Assembly: GCA_009885185.1 (NCBI GenBank)
Contig: VFLF01000233.1
Coordinates: 1 to 5,006, forward strand
Source of the DNA: Nitrosomonadales bacterium
GTDB taxonomy: Bacteria; Pseudomonadota; Gammaproteobacteria; Burkholderiales; SG8-41
Length of the DNA stretch: 5,006 bases
Direction of reading: 5' to 3'
Of this stretch, positions 1-3,835 are shown piece after piece. The stretch's first letter is position 1. Each line of letters begins with the position of its first letter. Below the pieces are notes generated by a model. The model was given only the letters and a program-made list of their open reading frames with translations, was not told the origin of the DNA and did no database searches. The position numbers were made by a program, and so were the translations under genes.

Positions 1-762
1 CGGGCCTTCGTATATGCGCCGCGTGCCGACAAAGCCGCCGCGCGCGAGCGACGCCGCGGTGATGCCGCCGACCGCGGCCCAGCCCGGATGCATGCGCTTG
101 TTCCATGCGCCGTCGGCGCGGTGTTCCGATACCGCGGAAGAGGTGCTGCCGGCCAATCCTTGCGCGAGCGTGAGTTTTTGCGGACTGAGGTTGAATAATT
201 TTCCGGCAGCCACGGCGCAACCAAAATGCCCGGCGATGCCGGTGGTGTGATAACCCATGGCGTGCATCAGGCCGTGCGCGGCCACACCCACACGCGTGGC
301 GATTTCGACGCCGAGCACGTAGGCGGTGAGCACATCCTTGCCGGAGGCATCGACATGTTCACCCACGCCGAGCGAGCACGGAAACGCGCTGCTGGACGGA
401 TGCACAATCGCACCCGGATGGGTGTCGTCGTAATCGAGGCCGTGCGCGAGGATGCCGTTTAACAACGCCGCATCGCGCAGCGGCAGCTTGACGCCCATGC
501 CGATCACCGAATTTTTGCCGCCTTCGGCGATGCCGAGCAGGCCCGACAAGGCATGCTGCGCGAAATCAAAACGCGTCGCGGCCAGCGCGGTGCCGACCAC
601 ATCGAGCACGTGATACTTGGCGTTCTCGCGCGTGGCTTTCGGTATCGATTTGTATGTCAGGTTGGCGGCGAATTCGGCGATGTGCTGCGAGATGGATTCG
701 GCGGGCGCCAATGGAGCCGATGGCGCGGCGGGTTCGGGGACGTGCAGCGGTTGAACGCTCAT
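1..762 (-). CDS. MmgE/PrpD family protein, N-terminal part (runs off left edge)
   Basis: This is the amino-terminal 254 residues of an MmgE/PrpD-family enzyme; whole members are usually about 450-480 residues, so roughly half is visible. The family includes 2-methylcitrate dehydratase, cis-aconitate decarboxylase and iminodisuccinate epimerase, cytoplasmic enzymes acting on small polycarboxylates. Visible family signatures are LNGILAHGLDYDDTHPG (about residues 101-117), HPSSSAFPCSLGVGE (121-135), GYHTTGIAGHFG (170-181) and KRMHPGWAA (222-230). The first 25 residues are Pro/Ala-rich and look like an unstructured extension ahead of the first helix. The start at 762 is supported by GGAG (complement of 769-772) six bases upstream and by the promoter-like AT-rich DNA behind it. 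The gene is divergent from the amidohydrolase and may share its control region. The family call is secure; the substrate is not, and 2-methylcitrate dehydratase proper should not be assumed because no other methylcitrate-cycle gene is visible. Confidence 0.92.
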   Translation of the reverse strand, partial: MSVQPLHVPEPAAPSAPLAPAESISQHIAEFAANLTYKSIPKATRENAKYHVLDVVGTALAATRFDFAQHALSGLLGIAEGGKNSVIGMGVKLPLRDAALLNGILAHGLDYDDTHPGAIVHPSSSAFPCSLGVGEHVDASGKDVLTAYVLGVEIATRVGVAAHGLMHAMGYHTTGIAGHFGCAVAAGKLFNLSPQKLTLAQGLAGSTSSAVSEHRADGAWNKRMHPGWAAVGGITAASLARGGFVGTRRIYEGP

Positions 763-830
763 GGGGTGCTCCAGATAGAATATACGTAAGTATTTGTTTT
801 TAAACAGTAAATTATATATTGGACGCGCTG

Positions 831-844
831 CTGACATTGGTCAG
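831..844. promoter_or_regulatory. Palindrome CTGAC-N4-GTCAG, candidate operator
   Basis: A perfect 5-bp inverted repeat with a 4-bp spacer, CTGACATTGGTCAG. It covers the putative -35 box (837-842) of the plus-strand promoter, which is where a repressor would act. The symmetric TGAC-N4-GTCA form is compatible with a dimeric helix-turn-helix regulator, but I cannot assign the family. Confidence 0.4.
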
Positions 845-865
845 TGTGCGCATCAGGATTATAAT
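837..865 (+). promoter_or_regulatory. Sigma-70 type promoter for the amidohydrolase gene
   Basis: A perfect -10 hexamer TATAAT lies at 860-865. Seventeen bases upstream is TTGGTC (837-842), a weak -35 that keeps the TTG. Transcription would begin near 872, giving a leader of about 30 bases to the ATG at 902. The AAGAGA at 887-892 then serves as a modest ribosome-binding site nine bases from the start. A CTGAC/GTCAG palindrome overlaps the -35. Confidence 0.5.
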
Positions 866-901
866 TCGTGCCGTCAACCAGTCACCAAGAGAATCAGCGC
901 C

Positions 902-2020
902 ATGGATATGCCGGAGAAACAACCGGGCCAGCCCGGTACCGAAAACACCTTCAAGGTCGTCGATTGCGACGTGCATCCCTACGTGAAGGAGGGCATCAGC
1001 AGCGTGTTCCCCTACATGCCCGAAGCGTGGAAGCAGCGTTTCATACGCAAGCGCGCGACGGTGGGCGCGGAAGCGCGTTCGCTCAAGTACCTGCACCCGA
1101 ACGGCGCGGTGAATCGCGAAGATGCGCGGCCGCCGTGCGGTGGCGTGTCGGGGTCGGATCCGCATTATCTGGTGCAGGATCTGCTGGTCAAAAACAAAAT
1201 CGAACACGCAGTGCTGAACTGCCTGCAAACCGGCGCGCTGTGCAGCACGCTGGCGGGCACTGATGAATCGATTGTATTGTGCTCGGCGTTTAACGATTAC
1301 CTGATCGACCAATGGCTGCCGGTGGATAACCGCCTGAAGTTCGCGATGTCGGTGCCGTCGCAGGATCCGCAGGCTTCGGCTGCCGAGATTCGGCGCATCG
1401 GCAAGCATCCGCAGATCGTGGCGGTATCGCTGCCTCTGATAAATATTTTGATGGGCAACCGCTACTGGTGGCCGGTGTACGCGGCGGCGCAGGAAATGCA
1501 ATTGCCGATCCTGGTGCATGTGACAGGGCCGGACAGTATTTTTCAAGGTCCGCCGATGTCGGCCGGCGGCATCCCCGATTCGTATGTCGAGCGTTACGTC
1601 ACGCTGAATCAGGCCGGCGAATCGAGTGTGAACAGTCTGGTGTTCAGCGGCGTGTTCGAAAAATTTCCGGGGCTGAAAGTGATTTTTGTCGAGTATGGAT
1701 TCCTGTGGCTGCTGCCGCTGCTGTGGCGCATGGATCGCACCTGGCGCCAACTGCGCCACGAAGTGCCGTGGGTGAAAAAGTCGCCGGTGGAGTACGTGCA
1801 TAAACACATCCGCTTCAGCACGCAGCCGATTGATGAACCCGAAGACCCCAAAGACCTCGACAAGCTGATCGAGATCATGGGCTACGACCAACTTTGTTTC
1901 AGCACGGATTATCCGCACTGGGATAACGACATGCCGGGGCAATCGCTGCGCGGGCTGCCCAAGGCCGAGCGGCAGAAGATATTTTGGGACAACGCACTCA
2001 CAACCTTCCGTATGCGATAG
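902..2020 (+). CDS. Amidohydrolase-2 family metal-dependent hydrolase/decarboxylase
   Basis: This 372-residue cytoplasmic protein belongs to the amidohydrolase-2 (ACMSD-like) TIM-barrel superfamily, whose members hydrolyse C-N or C-O bonds or decarboxylate aromatic acids using one divalent metal. The first strand carries VVDCDVHPY (19-27) with the D-x-H metal motif (D23, H25). A mid-barrel histidine is in LVHVTG (H206), and the late-strand acid is in CFSTDYPHWD (D336). FVEYGFLWLLPLLWRMD (262-278) is a typical signature of this subgroup. I chose ATG 902, with AAGAGA nine bases upstream; in-frame extension upstream to a TTG at 794 would run through the promoter. ATG 908 is an alternative. The C-terminus NALTTFRMR is repeated as a relic at 2125-2154. 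Its probable partner is the Rieske gene at 2283, now separated by 262 bp of non-coding and repeat DNA. The family is clear; the substrate is unknown. Confidence 0.93.
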   Translation: MDMPEKQPGQPGTENTFKVVDCDVHPYVKEGISSVFPYMPEAWKQRFIRKRATVGAEARSLKYLHPNGAVNREDARPPCGGVSGSDPHYLVQDLLVKNKIEHAVLNCLQTGALCSTLAGTDESIVLCSAFNDYLIDQWLPVDNRLKFAMSVPSQDPQASAAEIRRIGKHPQIVAVSLPLINILMGNRYWWPVYAAAQEMQLPILVHVTGPDSIFQGPPMSAGGIPDSYVERYVTLNQAGESSVNSLVFSGVFEKFPGLKVIFVEYGFLWLLPLLWRMDRTWRQLRHEVPWVKKSPVEYVHKHIRFSTQPIDEPEDPKDLDKLIEIMGYDQLCFSTDYPHWDNDMPGQSLRGLPKAERQKIFWDNALTTFRMR

Positions 2021-2080
2021 AACGAGTGATGCAGGTGAATAACAAAATGGATGGCAAAACAGAGTGCGTTGCGGCGAAGG

Positions 2081-2118
2081 CTAACGTGAGCGCAGCGAAC
2101 GTTAAGCGCAGCGGCCGT
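2081..2118. repeat. Small tandem/inverted repeat with GAGCGCAGCG loop
   Basis: AACGTGAGCGCAGCG (2083-2097) is followed immediately by AACGTTAAGCGCAGCG (2098-2113), an imperfect tandem repeat with a unit of about 15-16 bp. TAACGT (2082-2087) and ACGTTA (2099-2104) also form a short stem around the loop GAGCGCAGCGA. A second, overlapping and weaker stem is AACG/CGTT (2098-2101/2115-2118). The loop sequence matches the loop of the hairpin at 3788-3814 read on the other strand. It lies just upstream of the relic amidohydrolase end. Confidence 0.5.
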
Positions 2119-2154
2119 TGCCACAACGCGCTGACGACGTTTCGCATGCGTTAG
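2119..2154 (+). pseudogene. Relic of a second amidohydrolase gene, 3' end only
   Basis: Bases 2125-2154 read NALTTFRMR-stop, exactly the last nine residues and stop of the amidohydrolase ending at 2020. Seven of the nine sense codons differ, all at the third position only. The two preceding codons, TGC CAC (2119-2124), also resemble the TGG GAC at the matching place in the intact gene. A chance match of nine residues plus the stop is very unlikely. The pattern of purely synonymous differences suggests this was once the end of a complete, selected paralogue or allele that lost the rest of its sequence. An open frame from ATG 2029 through this stop encodes 41 residues, but outside the tail it shows no amidohydrolase similarity, so I do not call it a gene. 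Confidence 0.7.
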
Positions 2155-2178
2155 TTTACGTTTCCGGTTCTGCATTTT

Positions 2179-2256
2179 CCCTCACCCTCGGTCCCTCTCC
2201 CGATGGGAGAGGGAGGAAAAGCCCTTCTCCCCCCGGGAGAAGGGTTGGGATGAGGG
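2179..2256. repeat. Two-hairpin palindromic repeat (CCCTCTCCC family)
   Basis: The element has two adjacent perfect hairpins. The first is CCCTCTCCC/GGGAGAGGG (2193-2201/2205-2213, loop GAT) and the second is CCCTTCTCCC/GGGAGAAGGG (2222-2231/2235-2244, loop of three C). Outer arms CCCTCACCCT (2179-2188) and GGGATGAGGG (2247-2256) are themselves complementary at eight of ten positions, so the whole can fold as a cruciform-like doublet. This resembles REP/BIME-type extragenic repeats moved by a transposase acting in trans. It separates the amidohydrolase from the Rieske gene. A run of five T (2261-2265) follows, so some transcription attenuation is possible. A single-hairpin relative lies at 4476-4515 inside dnaE2. 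Confidence 0.85.
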
Positions 2257-2282
2257 AGCGTTTTTGGGTATCACGAAAAATC

Positions 2283-2654
2283 ATGGCAGCAGAAAAAAAG
2301 CAAATCACCGCAGGTCCGGTCGCCGACTTTCCCATCGGGAAATTCAAAATCATCGACCTCAATGGCCGTGAAATCGGCATCACGCAATTAAAGAATGGCG
2401 AGTTTCGCGCGGTGCGCAACGTATGCCCGCACAAAGGCGCGCCGGTTTGCCGCGGGCCTATCGGCGGCACGGCGCTGCCTAGCGCGGTAGGCGAGTTGAT
2501 CTACGGGCGCGCGGGCGAAGTGCTGGCCTGCACGTGGCACGGCTTCGAGTTTGATCTGTTGACCGGTGATGAACTCATCCAGTCAGGCAAGCCCACGAAG
2601 TTGCTGATGTACCCCGTTGCCGTGCAGAACGGCAACGTGGTGGTTACGCTGTAA
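2283..2654 (+). CDS. Rieske [2Fe-2S] ferredoxin-like protein
   Basis: A 123-residue single-domain Rieske protein, expected to carry electrons through a [2Fe-2S] cluster in the cytoplasm. The ligands are visible as CPH (C48, H50) and CTWH (C83, H86), followed by GFEFDLLTG. The 32 residues between H50 and C83 exceed the roughly 15-17 typical of Rieske ferredoxins; the extra part includes GTALPSAVGE. From memory, a similar longer spacing occurs in Rieske proteins found beside amidohydrolase-2 genes. There is no signal peptide and no oxygenase catalytic domain, so it is a ferredoxin or accessory subunit. ATG 2283 is chosen because MAAEKKQITAG is a natural N-terminus, but it has no clear Shine-Dalgarno sequence. 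An in-frame ATG at 2250 inside the preceding repeat is preceded by GAGAAGGG and would add 11 residues. The gene probably belongs with the amidohydrolase upstream. Confidence 0.9.
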   Translation: MAAEKKQITAGPVADFPIGKFKIIDLNGREIGITQLKNGEFRAVRNVCPHKGAPVCRGPIGGTALPSAVGELIYGRAGEVLACTWHGFEFDLLTGDELIQSGKPTKLLMYPVAVQNGNVVVTL

Positions 2655-2663
2655 GGCCGCGTC

Positions 2664-3638
2664 TTACTCGGCTTTGATGCCGCTTTCGCGTATTACTTTA
2701 CCCCAGCGCGCGATGTCGGCCTTGACCTGCTCGGTAAATTCCGCCTGCGAGTTGCCGACGGGTATCATTGCAATCGCGGTCAGGCGATCACGCATGTCCG
2801 GTGTTGCCATTGCCTTCATGATGTCACCGTGCAGGCGCGCGACGATCGGTTTGGGCACGCTGGCCGGTGCGAACACGCCCTGAAAGGTATCGGCCTCCAT
2901 GCCTTTGTAACCCAGCTCGCCCATCGCGGGCACGTCCGGCAGCAGCGCCATGCGCTTTTCGGCGGTCACCGCGAGGCCGCGCAACGTGCCGGCTTTGACT
3001 TGCGACGCGAAGCTCGGCACCGAGGCAAAGCCGATCGGCACCTGGTTGCCGAGCAACGATTGAATCTGCGGGCCGGCGCCGCCGTAGGGGATGTGCCGCA
3101 GATCGAGCTTGAACGCGAGGCGGAACATTTCGCCTGACAAATGCGGCGTGGTTCCCGCGCCCGGCGACGAATAGTTGTGCTTGCCCGGTTGCGCACGCAC
3201 CAGTTCAATCAGTTCCTTCACGCTTTTCGCCGGATGCGCGCTATGCACCGCCACCATGTTGGGCGCGGTGCCCACACAGGTGACCATCTGAAAATCGCGC
3301 AAGGCATCGTATGGCGGATTGGCATACAGCGTGGGGTTCACCGTGAACGCGGAGCTGGCGACCAGCAGCGTGTATCCATCGCCGGGCGCCTTGGCGGCCA
3401 AGCCAATGCCGATGTTCGCACCCGCGCCGGGACGGTTATCCACCACCACGGTTTGACCGAGACTCTCGGTGAGCTTGCCTGCCAGAATGCGCGCGATCAC
3501 ATCGGAAGCGCCGCCCGGCGCGAACGGCACGATGATACGCAGGGGCTTGGTGGGAAAGGCGGGCTGCTGTGCGGCGGCAGGCAGTGAGAGTGAAGCGAGA
3601 ATTAGCGCGGTGAGTGAAGTGATGCGGCTTGCGGTCAT
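2664..3638 (-). CDS. Bug family (TctC) periplasmic solute-binding protein
   Basis: A 324-residue extracytoplasmic receptor of the Bug/TctC family, which binds small carboxylates, nicotinate-like acids and related compounds in the periplasm for tripartite tricarboxylate transporters. A signal peptide is visible: short basic start, hydrophobic LTALILASLSLP (9-20), and a likely cut after AAA (21-23). Family motifs follow: LRIIVPFAPGGASDVIAR (33-50), VVVDNRPGAGANIG (64-77), the ligand-loop-like YSSPGAGTTPHLSGEMF (156-172), and HIPYGGAGPQIQSLLG (182-197). Length is normal for the family. The start is fixed by AGGAG (complement of 3646-3650), seven bases upstream of ATG 3638. It is convergent with the Rieske gene, nine bases from its stop and with no terminator between them. 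No TctA/TctB membrane subunits are in the window, so it is an orphan receptor, as is common in betaproteobacteria. Its ligand may be the substrate of the neighbouring enzymes, but that is inference. Confidence 0.95.
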   Translation of the reverse strand: MTASRITSLTALILASLSLPAAAQQPAFPTKPLRIIVPFAPGGASDVIARILAGKLTESLGQTVVVDNRPGAGANIGIGLAAKAPGDGYTLLVASSAFTVNPTLYANPPYDALRDFQMVTCVGTAPNMVAVHSAHPAKSVKELIELVRAQPGKHNYSSPGAGTTPHLSGEMFRLAFKLDLRHIPYGGAGPQIQSLLGNQVPIGFASVPSFASQVKAGTLRGLAVTAEKRMALLPDVPAMGELGYKGMEADTFQGVFAPASVPKPIVARLHGDIMKAMATPDMRDRLTAIAMIPVGNSQAEFTEQVKADIARWGKVIRESGIKAE

Positions 3639-3674
3639 GCAACAGCTCCTGAGAATGATTGGGGTTTAGCGGAA

Positions 3675-3714
3675 ATCGTATGATAACCAAGAAGCGCGGG
3701 TATCTGCATACGAT
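3675..3714. promoter_or_regulatory. Long inverted repeat upstream of the Bug gene
   Basis: ATCGTATG (3675-3682) and CATACGAT (3707-3714) are perfect 8-bp inverted arms. Inside them, ATAACC (3683-3688) and GGGTAT (3698-3703) pair with one mismatch around a nine-base loop. It lies 37 bp upstream of the Bug start codon on the minus strand. It could be an operator with two half-sites, or a hairpin in the mRNA leader. No confident -35/-10 pair was found around it. Confidence 0.45.
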
Positions 3715-3724
3715 CAGCGCGTTG

Positions 3725-3820
3725 TACGCAGGATGGGTACTGGCCAATGGCCGTAACCCATCGCAGTTCAAGGTTACGATGGTTTGTGATGGGTTGCGCT
3801 GCGCTCCACCCATCCTACGG
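3725..3820. repeat. Two-hairpin repeat with GGATGGGT/ACCCATCC arms (MITE/BIME-like)
   Basis: Outer ends TACGCAGGATGGGT (3725-3738) and ACCCATCCTACGG (3808-3820) are terminal inverted repeats, matching at 11 of the inner 12 bases. Within are two hairpins. Hairpin one is GATGGGT/ACCCATC (3732-3738/3756-3762), with an inner GGCC-AAT-GGCC (3742-3752). Hairpin two is GATGGGT/ACCCATC (3788-3794/3808-3814), with an inner GCGC-T-GCGC (3796-3804). A 25-bp linker joins them. On the other strand the right half reads GTAGGATGGGTGGAGCGCAGCGCAACCCATC, which I recognise as a repeat dispersed in many proteobacterial genomes. It encodes nothing and fills most of the gap between dnaE2 and the Bug gene. Confidence 0.85.
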
Positions 3821-3835
3821 AGACTGTTGTCGGGT

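Larger units (their letters stand above)
763..901. promoter_or_regulatory. Divergent promoter region between MmgE/PrpD and amidohydrolase genes
   Basis: This 139-bp gap is markedly AT-rich between about 775 and 822, against GC-rich surroundings. It must hold the promoters for both divergent genes. It contains several short inverted repeats: ATAC-GTAA-GTAT at 782-793, GTTTTTAAAC at 796-805, and CTGAC-ATTG-GTCAG at 831-844. On the minus strand a TATAAT (complement of 811-816) could be the -10 of the MmgE/PrpD gene, but I see no convincing -35 at the right distance. No regulator gene is visible in the window. Confidence 0.6.

Noticed and set aside
794..901. Extension of the amidohydrolase to a TTG start at 794, adding 36 residues
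   Set aside because: The added segment would run through the AT-rich promoter region, the TATAAT at 860-865 and the palindrome at 831-844, and it shows no family similarity; ATG 902 directly precedes the conserved part.
812..1942. A 376-codon open frame on the minus strand opposite the amidohydrolase gene
   Set aside because: Its translation is rich in Arg and His with no recognisable domain; it is the mirror of a GC-rich, strongly biased coding strand whose plus-strand product has clear family motifs.
2029..2154. A functional 41-residue small protein ending in NALTTFRMR
   Set aside because: There is no good ribosome-binding site, and the body is made of a small tandem repeat with no family similarity; the shared tail is better explained as a gene relic.
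2193..2265. Rho-independent terminator formed by the hairpins followed by TTTTT
   Set aside because: The T run is 16 bases beyond the second hairpin stem rather than directly after it, and the doublet structure fits a dispersed repeat better; partial attenuation is left open.
2118..2282. N-terminal extension of the Rieske protein back to a TTG at 2118
   Set aside because: The extension translates the relic region in another frame and the whole palindromic repeat, and resembles no Rieske N-terminus.
3141..3587. Plus-strand open frame of 148 codons opposite the Bug gene
   Set aside because: His/Arg-rich antisense shadow of a well-supported periplasmic binding protein gene.
3436..3813. Minus-strand open frame beginning MGGAQRNPSQ upstream of and overlapping the Bug gene
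   Set aside because: Its N-terminus is simply the translated GATGGGT/ACCCATC repeat, and its remainder is out of frame over the Bug signal peptide region.
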